From Tangfeifania sp. (GTDB lineage Bacteria > Bacteroidota > Bacteroidia > Bacteroidales > Prolixibacteraceae): 20,947 bases of DNA. The position numbers and the translations under genes were made by a program. The notes beneath the pieces are model-generated. The model saw nothing but the letters and a program-made list of their open reading frames with translations, ran no database searches and was not told the DNA's origin. This document shows, piece by piece, positions 1 through 6,730 of the stretch (position 1 is the stretch's first letter; each line of letters starts with the position of its first letter). Location of the stretch: assembly GCA_018400515.1 (NCBI GenBank), contig JAGYMR010000019.1, forward strand, positions 1 to 20,947, written 5' to 3'.

Positions 1-92
1 ACACCGAAAAGTATAAAAAGGAGTATGAAATATTTGTTTGTCATGTTAATTCTTTTAGATTTTAGCAAATATAACAAATAATAACAGGGTAT

Positions 93-104
93 TATAACGT
101 TATA
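93..104. repeat. 12-bp perfect palindrome upstream of the CarboxypepD_reg gene
   Basis: TATAACGTTATA is a perfect dyad centred between 98 and 99, in an AT-rich leader 127 bp before the chosen start codon. It could be an operator, but AT-rich palindromes of this size arise by chance. The rest of 1-230 shows no convincing gene or promoter; a short 18-codon frame at 25-81 is discussed under rejected items. Confidence 0.2.
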
Positions 105-230
105 TGTGATGTGAATGGTATAGAATTATTACTTTTATTCAAAATAATGGAAAAGTTTTTGCTTATGAAACGAAGTGGCCGGAACACTTTTAAAATCCGG
201 TCCAATGCGGAAGGACAAAAATATATACGA

Positions 231-1346
231 ATGAACAAACTACTTTTAGTATCCATCCTGATGGCCATGGGTTTTGCCGTCGGGGCTCAACCCGGACCGG
301 AGCCGATAAAGGCTGTGAAGGGGAAAGTCATCAACCGGGTCACGAATGAGGCAGTGGCATTTACCAACATCAGCATAGAAGATACGTTTCATGGCACCGC
401 CAGCGATGAAGAGGGGAATTTTGAATTAAAAATTCCAAAGGAGATGGAGGAAGCAGACATCCAGTTTTCGGCGGTAGGTTTTAAGATAAAGAAATTTCCG
501 GTGGAAACGTTGTTTCAGGAAGCGTTCGCCATCATCAAACTGGAGCCAAAGTCTTACGACATTGAGAATGTAGACATTGCCGCCCGTTCCAGGGTTCTCG
601 TCCGGATTTTACGGATGGCTGCGGAGAATACCCGTTACAACTACCTCGGCGGTCCTTTTAACCTCCTTTGCCGTTATCAGGATAAAAAAGTCATTGATGA
701 CACCACCCGTATCAACCAGCAGGCAAAAATTGTGATCTATGACAAAACAGGATATGCTGAACCTTCCCGGCTCGATGCCTTCCGGATGCGCAAGTATAAG
801 ATCAACCCCTCAGAGCCTCCCTACCGGTTTTCCGGCGGCATTCTGCCCGTTGATGAACTCCTGAAAATGGATTGGGTGCGGTCCGGGGCTTCCGTGTTAA
901 ATTCCTCGCTGCTGGATAATTTTGAGTTACAACTGGAAGAAGAGGCAGACGTCGGGGGACAACCTTCCTGGATCATCTCCTTCAGGCAACTCACCCCCAC
1001 TCCGGAGGGATCGCTGGATTTCCATGCCACTTCATTTGAGGGGAGGATCACCATTGCAAAAAAAGATTATTCGGTCCTGAGGATCGAAGGCTCAGCAACG
1101 TCTGAAAAACACCACCGGCAGGGAAAATCCCTGGCGGTGGGTGATTCCAATACCGATTTCTACCAGGATGTATCCTACAAATTTCTGGTCACTTATTCTC
1201 AACTCAAACCCGGGGAAATATCCATAAATAAAAGCTACAGCTATAAAGGGAAAAAGGTGGAGGAACAGTTGCGGTTAACAGTGGAAAAGGTCCGGCTGAC
1301 CGATGTGGAAACGCTGAGTGCGCGTGACTACTTTCCCGAAAAATAG
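231..1346 (+). CDS. Secreted CarboxypepD_reg-like domain protein
   Basis: A 371-residue protein of the Bacteroidota cell envelope; exact role unknown. The ATG at 231 is chosen because it opens a clean signal peptide (MNKLLLVSILMAMGFAVGAQ). The frame is open upstream to a GTG at 111, but those 40 residues are basic and do not look like an export signal. Residues about 27-105 (GKVINRVTNEAVAFTNISIE ... DEEGNFELKIP ... FSAVGFK) form a carboxypeptidase regulatory-like beta-sandwich, the domain also found at the N-terminus of SusC-type receptors and DUF5686 proteins. The next stretch, with RVLVRILRMAAENTRYNY then FNLLCRYQDK, resembles the segment after this domain in DUF5686 proteins. The protein then ends without the C-terminal barrel those proteins carry. 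Monocistronic and convergent with aspartate kinase. The domain call is firm; function is not assigned. Confidence 0.85.
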   Translation: MNKLLLVSILMAMGFAVGAQPGPEPIKAVKGKVINRVTNEAVAFTNISIEDTFHGTASDEEGNFELKIPKEMEEADIQFSAVGFKIKKFPVETLFQEAFAIIKLEPKSYDIENVDIAARSRVLVRILRMAAENTRYNYLGGPFNLLCRYQDKKVIDDTTRINQQAKIVIYDKTGYAEPSRLDAFRMRKYKINPSEPPYRFSGGILPVDELLKMDWVRSGASVLNSSLLDNFELQLEEEADVGGQPSWIISFRQLTPTPEGSLDFHATSFEGRITIAKKDYSVLRIEGSATSEKHHRQGKSLAVGDSNTDFYQDVSYKFLVTYSQLKPGEISINKSYSYKGKKVEEQLRLTVEKVRLTDVETLSARDYFPEK

Positions 1347-1369
1347 TGCGGGTTTTCCCACCGGGGATT

Positions 1370-1409
1370 GCCGGCATCGGAAGCGTATCTGCCCGGCCGG
1401 CGCTTTTTT
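1370..1409 (+). terminator. Possible terminator between convergent genes
   Basis: GCCGGC at 1370-1375 can pair with GCCGGC at 1396-1401, and AAGCG (1381-1385) alternatively pairs with CGCTT (1401-1405). Either hairpin is followed by a T run at 1404-1409. It lies 24 nt after the stop of the upstream plus-strand gene. The stems are short and the competing pairings make this only a candidate. Confidence 0.35.
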
Positions 1410-1462
1410 CCTGAGGACCATACCCCCCAAAAAGCGAGCCGGCGAAAAAGCAGGCAACTGCC

Positions 1463-2716
1463 TTACGCCTCCCGCACCAGGATACGCGCCGTAAGCCGGC
1501 TGTGCTGTTCCAGGAAAATATCCCTCCCTTTTACGATCCGGTCCAGTGTTTCCTCCGTATAATGCCGGATGGTAATAAGCGTCAGGCCGGTATTGTAAAG
1601 CACGGAATAATGGGAATGCCATTCATTCGTCAGCCAGTAAAAATCCACCTCCCCGGCATCGAGTACCAGATTCAAGTCAATGGCCGACTGCTGCATCAGG
1701 GTCACCTTTATCCGGTTCTTCATCAAAAAGTTCACAACGCGGTCGATATCTTCAATGCTGATAAAAGAGAAATCTTTGGGAGACAGCGTAATCAGTGCCA
1801 AATTTTCTTTCAGAATAAAAATGGGTGGCAGCTCAATTTTATGGTCCAGTTCCCGTATCACCGTCCCTTCATCCTGTGGTGACAGGAAAGACTTCACATA
1901 CAAAGGAATGCCTTTATTGTGCAAAGGTTTTATGGTTTTGGGATGGATGATCTTTGCTCCCGAGTGCGTCATTTCCACCGCTTCCCGGTAAGAGAGGGCA
2001 TTGATTATTCCGGTGGTTTCCATCTTTTTGGGGTCGGCACTCAGCACACCGGGAACATCTTTCCAGAAAGAGACACTTTCGGCATTTAAAACATTTCCAA
2101 GAATGGCGGCGGAAAAATCGGAACCTTCCCGTCCGAGAGAAGTGTTAAGATTGGACAGAGTGGACCCAATGAATCCCTGGGTAAGGTACAATCCGGTATC
2201 CCTGAAAGTAAACAAGTCTTTCGACAAACTTTCCGTAAGTTCCCAGTCGACCGAGGCATCGCGGAAGACATCGTCGGTGCGAATGCAGCTCCGCGCGTCC
2301 ACCCACTCATTTTTCATGCCGGTGCGGTATAAATAAATGCTGACAATCCGTGTGGAAACCAATTCGCCGTAACAGATGATCTGATCATATTCAAAATTAT
2401 AATCGAGTGAAGGATTTTTATTTAATTTCTCTTCCAGTTCATCAAAAAGAGCCAGCACCTCATCCGGTGTAGCACCGGCACCAAAAAGCGATTCACAAAT
2501 TTCCGTATGATATTTTTCAAACTGCTCCAGAATTCTCCATTTGTGTTCCCCTTTTTCAAAATAGGCCCGCACAAGGGTTTCCAGCAGGTTGGTGGTTTTT
2601 CCCATAGCCGAAATGACCACGATCAGGTTCTCTTCGTTTTTGTGGAGGATCCGGCCAATATTGCGCACGGCATCCGCACTCTTTACTGATGCTCCTCCAA
2701 ACTTATAAACTATCAT
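1463..2716 (-). CDS. lysC: Aspartate kinase (monofunctional)
   Basis: Phosphorylates L-aspartate with ATP, the first step toward lysine/diaminopimelate, threonine and methionine; cytosolic. The protein has 417 residues. The N-terminus carries the kinase signature KFGGAS (5-10). The ATP/substrate loop GREGSDFSA (195-203) and the FWKDVPGVLSADP segment (217-229) follow, typical of the amino-acid kinase fold. Residues from about 300 to the end form the regulatory ACT region (ALITLSPKDFSFISIEDIDR...), where end-product feedback usually binds. Length fits a monofunctional enzyme; no homoserine dehydrogenase domain is attached. The ATG at 2716 places the first beta strand directly at the N-terminus, as is usual. 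It stands alone, 293 nt downstream of the transporter gene, with a long leader holding a 10-bp inverted repeat. Confidence 0.95.
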   Translation of the reverse strand: MIVYKFGGASVKSADAVRNIGRILHKNEENLIVVISAMGKTTNLLETLVRAYFEKGEHKWRILEQFEKYHTEICESLFGAGATPDEVLALFDELEEKLNKNPSLDYNFEYDQIICYGELVSTRIVSIYLYRTGMKNEWVDARSCIRTDDVFRDASVDWELTESLSKDLFTFRDTGLYLTQGFIGSTLSNLNTSLGREGSDFSAAILGNVLNAESVSFWKDVPGVLSADPKKMETTGIINALSYREAVEMTHSGAKIIHPKTIKPLHNKGIPLYVKSFLSPQDEGTVIRELDHKIELPPIFILKENLALITLSPKDFSFISIEDIDRVVNFLMKNRIKVTLMQQSAIDLNLVLDAGEVDFYWLTNEWHSHYSVLYNTGLTLITIRHYTEETLDRIVKGRDIFLEQHSRLTARILVREA

Positions 2717-2844
2717 CCGTTAAATATTTTATCATTATCCGCAAACAAGTTCATTAAGCATTGATGAACAGATGCTTTCACTCTGTTCCCTCATAAAAAT
2801 AACAATCCTGCTCCAGCCTGTGAGAATATTTTCATGCCCATTTC

Positions 2845-2874
2845 ATTCTTTAGAAAGCAACAAATCTAAAGAAT
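2845..2874 (-). promoter_or_regulatory. 10-bp inverted repeat with promoter-like box in the lysC leader
   Basis: ATTCTTTAGA (2845-2854) and TCTAAAGAAT (2865-2874) are perfect inverted copies around a 10-nt spacer. On the minus strand, TAGATTTG at 2861-2868 matches the Bacteroidota -7 box TAnnTTTG and overlaps one arm and part of the spacer. Transcription from here would give a leader of roughly 140 nt before lysC. No well-spaced TTTG -33 box was found, so promoter function is tentative. Elsewhere in 2717-3009 no gene is seen. Confidence 0.4.
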
Positions 2875-3009
2875 TATTGCAAATCCGGTTCCCAACAAGG
2901 AACAAAACAGGAATAATCACTCAACCTCCCCGGGAAAAATAATACTCCCTTGTCAGCTTTCCGGGTACCCATCCAGCCGCGCATCTCCCGGCAAAAAGCG
3001 GTTCTCCTG

Positions 3010-3714
3010 TCAATCAAACCAATAACGATCCTTTTTAAAAATCCACTTTCCCCAATAAACAAAGGGCGTATCGGCGGCGGCAACAATCCATTTCAGAAAG
3101 TAGGTAGTGATAAAAATTTCCAACAAGACCTTTGCATCATATACCCCCCAAAAAGCGATCAAAACAAAAATGGCACTGTCGATCAATTGCGATACCATGG
3201 TGCTGAGGTTATTGCGCAGCCAGATCTGACGGTCTTTTGAGAAGCGTTTCCTCCAGAAATGATACGCCCAGACATCATGGCGCTGGGAAAAGAGGTAAGC
3301 CGTAAGGCTGGCCAGGGCAATGCGGGGCATCAGTTTAAAAATGGTTCCGGTCGCTTTGTGGGTAACAAATGAAAAATCATCGCCCGCCAGGGGTGAAAAT
3401 TCCAGGGAAAGGTTCATCAGCAAAGTCATCGATATCAGGCTGAAGAAACCGATCCAGACCGCTTTTTTGGCATCCTCCTTCCCGTAATTTTCCGAAAGAA
3501 TATCGGTAACCAGGAAAGAAGAGGCATAGACGATGTTCCCGAGGGTAGCCGCCATACCAAACAACCGGATGGTCTGGATCACCTGAATATTCGCCACGAT
3601 TCCTGAAACAGGGATCCAGATAATCAATCCCCATTTACCAAACAATTTATAGGCAAGAATAATAAGCAGGAAGTTTGCCAGTAGCATGGCCAGCCATAGC
3701 AATTCGTTAGACAT
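3010..3714 (-). CDS. yhhQ: VUT-family queuosine precursor transporter
   Basis: An inner-membrane protein of 234 residues predicted to import 7-deazaguanine precursors (preQ0/preQ1) for queuosine tRNA modification. It has about six hydrophobic segments. The family signature TDILSENYGKEDAKKA (70-85) lies after the second or third segment, and the C-terminal part contains the conserved QLIDSAIFVLIAF stretch. Length matches the YhhQ/DUF165 family. The start is the first ATG (MSNELLWLAM), immediately after an A-rich tract and a strong hairpin that could control translation. It sits between the methylglyoxal synthase remnant and lysC on the same strand. Family membership is secure; which precursor is carried cannot be read from the sequence. 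Confidence 0.9.
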   Translation of the reverse strand: MSNELLWLAMLLANFLLIILAYKLFGKWGLIIWIPVSGIVANIQVIQTIRLFGMAATLGNIVYASSFLVTDILSENYGKEDAKKAVWIGFFSLISMTLLMNLSLEFSPLAGDDFSFVTHKATGTIFKLMPRIALASLTAYLFSQRHDVWAYHFWRKRFSKDRQIWLRNNLSTMVSQLIDSAIFVLIAFWGVYDAKVLLEIFITTYFLKWIVAAADTPFVYWGKWIFKKDRYWFD

Positions 3715-3751
3715 TTTTTTTATTTTTACCGCAGGGTGATGGAACCTGCGG
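3712..3751 (-). promoter_or_regulatory. Hairpin plus A-rich tail at the transporter start: candidate preQ1-I-like riboswitch
   Basis: Read on the minus strand, CCGCAGG (3751-3745) pairs perfectly with CCTGCGG (3735-3729), closing a 9-nt loop TTCCATCAC. An A-rich linker (TAAAAATAAAAAAA, 3728-3715) follows and runs straight into the ATG at 3714-3712. PreQ1-I aptamers have one short stem, a loop starting with U and ending with C, then an A-rich strand, with loop bases pairing to the downstream end as a pseudoknot. Here CAU in the loop could pair with the AUG itself. The downstream gene is a queuosine-precursor transporter, the expected target. The 14-nt linker is longer than usual, though the 7-bp stem is too. 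It has A rather than T after the stem, so it is not a terminator. Confidence 0.45.
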
Positions 3752-3799
3752 GCGGTTTATGAAAATACAGGCTATCCGATTATCCGGAACGGAAAAAAA

Positions 3800-3946
3800 T
3801 TACCCCAGATCCAGATCCCGTGAGATGTACGACTGATAATTTTTTATTGCCGGTTTATAATGTGCGTGGAACAAGTCGGAAGAGATGATAAAGTCTTTTT
3901 TCCGGTGGTCATGGGCCACGATGGCGATATTCTTTTTCCGTTTCAT
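3800..3946 (-). pseudogene. mgsA: Methylglyoxal synthase remnant, large in-frame internal deletion
   Basis: A 48-codon frame that joins both ends of methylglyoxal synthase and lacks the middle. Residues 6-17 (NIAIVAHDHRKK) match the enzyme's conserved N-terminal strand, IALVAHDH in E. coli. Residues 18-46 (DFIISSDLFHAHY ... NYQSYISRDL) match its C-terminus, ADFIIQSPHF...IPDYQRYLADRL. About 100 residues are missing, including the phosphate-binding ATGTTG segment, the catalytic GGDQQ aspartate and the FFWDPL...PHD region, so methylglyoxal cannot be made by it. The junction falls at a D-[F/L]-I codon string that probably existed in both halves, suggesting deletion between short repeats. It lies 31 nt after the mutase stop. 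An assembly artefact is possible but would need to keep frame. Confidence 0.8.
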
Positions 3947-3977
3947 TGGGATAAAATATAAAATTAATATAAGAAGT

Positions 3978-5366
3978 TCATCTTCCTTTTACCTGTTCAA
4001 TTTCGCGCATTATTTGACGGGCAAGGTCTTTTGCCTGTCCTTCGGAAGGAGCTTCCGAATAGATCCGGATAATGGGTTCGGTATTGGATTTGCGCAGGTG
4101 GACCCAGGAATCGGCAAAATCGATCTTCACTCCGTCGGTTGTATTCACCTTTTCGTGCACATATTTTTCTTTCATGCGCTGCAGAATAGCGTCGACGTCG
4201 GTATCCGGGGTTAATTCAATCTTATTTTTGGAGATGGAATAATCCGGATATTTTCCCCGCAATTCAGAGCACTTCATCCCGCTTTTTGCCAGGTGGGTAA
4301 GGAAAAGGGCAGCCCCGACCAGGGCATCACGACCATAATGGCTTACCGGATAAATAACCCCGCCATTCCCTTCACCGCCGATAACAGCGTTTATTTCTTT
4401 CATTTTTGCCACCACATTCACTTCCCCCACCGCCGAGGCAGCATGGGAGCCCCCATGTTTTTCAGTGACATCGCGCAAAGCCCGGCTCGAGGACATATTG
4501 GAGACGGTATTTCCGGGGGTCCGGCTCAGCACATAATCCGCCACGGCCACCAGGGTATACTCTTCGTTAAAGAAGGATCCATCTTCGTTGATAATGACCA
4601 GGCGATCGACATCCGGATCCACCACAAACCCCACATGGACGTTGTTTTGGGCGATGCTTCGGGATGTACCGGCCAGGTTTTCCGGAATGGGTTCAGGGGT
4701 ATGGGCAAAATGCCCCGTAGGTTCACAATTGATCTCCACCACCTTTTTTACTCCGAGGGCTTTCAGCAATGCGGGCATAGCGATCCCTCCCACCGAATTA
4801 ACGGCATCAACCGCCACCGTAAGGTCTGCTGCTTCAATGGCAGCGGGGTCGACCAGGTCAAGCTCCACTACTTTCTGAACATGCAGGGAGGTATAATCTT
4901 TTTTCACCACCGTTCCCAGGGCATCCACCTCCGCAAAGGAGAAAGTTTCCGACGCTGCCAGTTCCAGGACCTTTGCCCCTTCGTCCGCGTTCAGAAACTC
5001 CCCCCGTGAATTAAGGAGCTTCAGGGCATTCCACTGTTCCGGATTGTGGCTTGCCGTCAGGATCAGCCCCCCCTGTGCTTTTTCTTCGGTAACGGCTATT
5101 TCGGTGGTGGGGGTGGTTGCAAGCCCGATATCCACCACATGAATGCCCATCCCGTTTAATGTGGCGACCACCAGGGTGGCGACCATCTCTCCTGAAATCC
5201 GGGCATCGCGGCCCACAACGATCTTCAGCCTTCCCGGTTCCGAATTTTGTTGAACCCATGCGGCATACGCCGATGTGAATTTTACAACATCCAGGGGGCT
5301 CAGGCCTTCCCCCGGCTTTCCGCCAATGGTTCCCCGGATTCCTGAAATTGACTTTATTAATGTCAT
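3978..5366 (-). CDS. glmM: Phosphoglucosamine mutase / phosphomannomutase family
   Basis: Alpha-D-phosphohexomutase of 462 residues, most likely converting glucosamine-6-phosphate to glucosamine-1-phosphate for peptidoglycan and LPS precursors; cytosolic. The catalytic phosphoserine loop is TASHNP (104-109, Ser106). The Mg-binding loop is DPDVDR (250-255), the sugar-specificity loop GGEGNGG (330-336), and the C-terminal phosphate-binding loop RKSNTEP (425-431). The ATG at 5366 is preferred because MTLIKSISGIRGT is the usual N-terminus; an in-frame ATG at 5402 would add 12 residues not expected in the family. The Bacteroidota form can be hard to separate from phosphomannomutase by motif alone, so substrate preference is inferred. 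Monocistronic or leading into the downstream remnant and transporter. Confidence 0.9.
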   Translation of the reverse strand: MTLIKSISGIRGTIGGKPGEGLSPLDVVKFTSAYAAWVQQNSEPGRLKIVVGRDARISGEMVATLVVATLNGMGIHVVDIGLATTPTTEIAVTEEKAQGGLILTASHNPEQWNALKLLNSRGEFLNADEGAKVLELAASETFSFAEVDALGTVVKKDYTSLHVQKVVELDLVDPAAIEAADLTVAVDAVNSVGGIAMPALLKALGVKKVVEINCEPTGHFAHTPEPIPENLAGTSRSIAQNNVHVGFVVDPDVDRLVIINEDGSFFNEEYTLVAVADYVLSRTPGNTVSNMSSSRALRDVTEKHGGSHAASAVGEVNVVAKMKEINAVIGGEGNGGVIYPVSHYGRDALVGAALFLTHLAKSGMKCSELRGKYPDYSISKNKIELTPDTDVDAILQRMKEKYVHEKVNTTDGVKIDFADSWVHLRKSNTEPIIRIYSEAPSEGQAKDLARQIMREIEQVKGR

Positions 5367-5464
5367 TTTATTAAATGTTATCTTTCCTTTTGCTCTCCGC
5401 ATTCGCTTTTCTTCCGGTGCGGCAAAACCGTCCCGGAGGGAAAGCGCTCTTACCTTTTCCGCAA

Positions 5465-5494
5465 AAATAAAAAAGCTTCCCCAGAATAGGGGAA
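5465..5494 (-). terminator. Rho-independent terminator after the sigma/anti-sigma operon
   Basis: On the minus strand, TTCCCC and GGGGAA pair around a six-base loop (5494-5477). They are followed by GC and TTTTTTATTTTT (5474-5463). It begins 14 nt past the stop of the membrane-protein gene, exactly where the operon should end. Confidence 0.75.
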
Positions 5495-5507
5495 TCCATC
5501 CAGAAAA

Positions 5508-6194
5508 TTATTCCTCCATCCCCTCCTCCTCCAGTTCCCGGAGGGTCTGTTTCAGTTTGTGGATATAATTCCCGTAAAGCCGGCGAAATCCCCAGCGCAG
5601 GAAAAAGAAGAGGCCGCCGACGATAATCCCCAGCACGCTGAGGCCTGTGCCAATGACCAGTGCTAACCTGCCTGCCGGAATCTCCTCCAGCAAAAGGCCC
5701 TGACCATTCAGGCTCTCCGTCATGCCCGCAACCATTCCGGTAATAAATGAGATGGCCACCGCCACAAAAAGCACCGTCAGTGCAAGGTAAAACAGCCGCT
5801 GATAGATCCGGAGGGTCCGGATTATTTTCACCAGGGTATCGCGCAAATGGCTGTTAATAGCACCCTTCCTCTTTACATGATAATATTGAACGGTAAAAAA
5901 CAGGAAGGTGATAAGCAGGAAAGCATTGCAGAAAATGCTCAGGAATGTCAGCCATCCGGGGATCTCAAGGCCGGTGCCCAGTTTATCCAGTAAAAGGGGT
6001 GAAAAAACAAAATCATCCAGGATAAAAAGGGTGATCAGCAAAAAAAGGACTACAAAACCAATGCGGATATTCCGGTCGATCCGCCCGATCAGGTGCCCGG
6101 CTTTTTTGTGCACCATCCCGCTTATTTGACTCTCATCAAGCGGATTGCCGGCTGGCACCCTGTCCCATGTTTTTTTCAATTCTTTAATATCCAT
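5508..6194 (-). CDS. Four-TM membrane protein, putative anti-sigma partner of the ECF factor
   Basis: A 228-residue inner-membrane protein with no named catalytic motif. The cytosolic N-terminus (about 1-42; ELKKTWDRVP ... RIDRNIRIG) is followed by four hydrophobic segments near 44-62, 80-103, 136-157 and 178-200. A charged, basic-to-acidic C-terminal helix (KLKQTLRELEEEGMEE) ends the protein. It starts 2 nt after the sigma factor stop, so the two are translationally linked, and a terminator follows directly. Such gene pairs in Bacteroidota usually encode a sigma factor and a membrane protein that restrains it; that role is inferred from position. Alternatively it is a target of the sigma factor rather than its inhibitor. 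Confidence 0.75.
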   Translation of the reverse strand: MDIKELKKTWDRVPAGNPLDESQISGMVHKKAGHLIGRIDRNIRIGFVVLFLLITLFILDDFVFSPLLLDKLGTGLEIPGWLTFLSIFCNAFLLITFLFFTVQYYHVKRKGAINSHLRDTLVKIIRTLRIYQRLFYLALTVLFVAVAISFITGMVAGMTESLNGQGLLLEEIPAGRLALVIGTGLSVLGIIVGGLFFFLRWGFRRLYGNYIHKLKQTLRELEEEGMEE

Positions 6195-6196
6195 AA

Positions 6197-6688
6197 CTAT
6201 CCTCCCTGTTTTTCCATCTGCTTCCGCAACTTCTTTTTTATCCGGTTCATTTTTACCCGCACATAGTTTTGGGTAATGCCGGTAATTTCAGCGATCTCTT
6301 CATATTTTTTATTTTCAAAAAACAGAAGAATGATCGACTTTTCAATCCCTGTAAGGCTGGAAACGGACGCATGAAGCCGTTTAATATTTTCTTCGGTTTC
6401 AAAATCGTACAGATCCTCAGCCACTTCAAAATTTTCGGTTGACAGTTGGCTTTTATCCGGCCGGCGTTTGCTCTTTTTAAAGGAAGTAATGGCCGTATTG
6501 AGTGCCACCCGGTACATCCACGTCGACACTTTTGCTTCATTCCGGAAGGAAGGGAAGGATTTCCAAAGTTGGACAACAATCTCCTGAAAAAGATCATCCC
6601 GATCCTCCCGGGTATCGCAATACATATTGCAAACCTTTTGAATAATACCCTGATTCTTTTGAATTATTTGCAGAAAATCCTGTTCCAA
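6197..6688 (-). CDS. ECF-family RNA polymerase sigma factor
   Basis: A 163-residue sigma-70 factor of the extracytoplasmic-function type, directing RNA polymerase to a small regulon. Region sigma-2 spans about 10-75, with the core-binding DLFQEIVVQLWKSFPSF helix and the STWMYRVALNTAITSFKK promoter-melting segment. Region sigma-4 spans about 105-157, with the helix-turn-helix KYEEIAEITGITQNYVRVKMNRIKKKL. No ATG lies in frame near the start. The usual N-terminus (xEQDFLQIIQ) is reached from a TTG at 6688-6686; an ATT seven codons upstream is the only other option that keeps family-like residues. It follows rluB by 42 nt and is followed 2 nt later by the membrane partner. Signal and regulon are unknown. 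Confidence 0.92.
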   Translation of the reverse strand: MEQDFLQIIQKNQGIIQKVCNMYCDTREDRDDLFQEIVVQLWKSFPSFRNEAKVSTWMYRVALNTAITSFKKSKRRPDKSQLSTENFEVAEDLYDFETEENIKRLHASVSSLTGIEKSIILLFFENKKYEEIAEITGITQNYVRVKMNRIKKKLRKQMEKQGG

Positions 6689-6699
6689 ATCCAGTTTAT

Positions 6700-6727
6700 T
6701 AGTAATGGGATGGCAAAAAAAATTACA
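6700..6727 (-). promoter_or_regulatory. Possible ECF-type (autoregulatory) promoter upstream of the sigma gene
   Basis: In the short space between rluB and the sigma gene the minus strand reads TGTAAT (6727-6722), a T-rich spacer, then TACTAATAA. TGTAA(C/T) is a common -35 element of ECF-dependent promoters in this phylum. The predicted transcript would start only a few nucleotides before the TTG start, which weakens the call; the gene may instead simply follow rluB. Confidence 0.25.
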
Positions 6728-6730
6728 CCC

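Noticed and set aside
25..81. 18-codon plus-strand frame with a GGAG-like site just before its ATG and a hydrophobic start (MKYLFVMLILLDF).
   Set aside because: It ends too soon for a protein, has no recognisable relative, and lies in AT-rich sequence where short frames are common; a broken signal peptide is possible but unsupported.
1452..1463. AGGC/GCCT dyad at the lysC stop followed by a short T run on the minus strand.
   Set aside because: Only a 4-bp stem and it overlaps the stop codon; too weak to call a terminator.
2874..3086. 70-codon minus-strand frame overlapping the transporter's end.
   Set aside because: It overlaps the transporter's conserved C-terminus in another frame and has no family features.
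4293..5009. 238-codon open frame on the plus strand.
   Set aside because: It is antisense to glmM, whose motifs are all intact; the plus-strand product has low-complexity His/Gly content and no family features.
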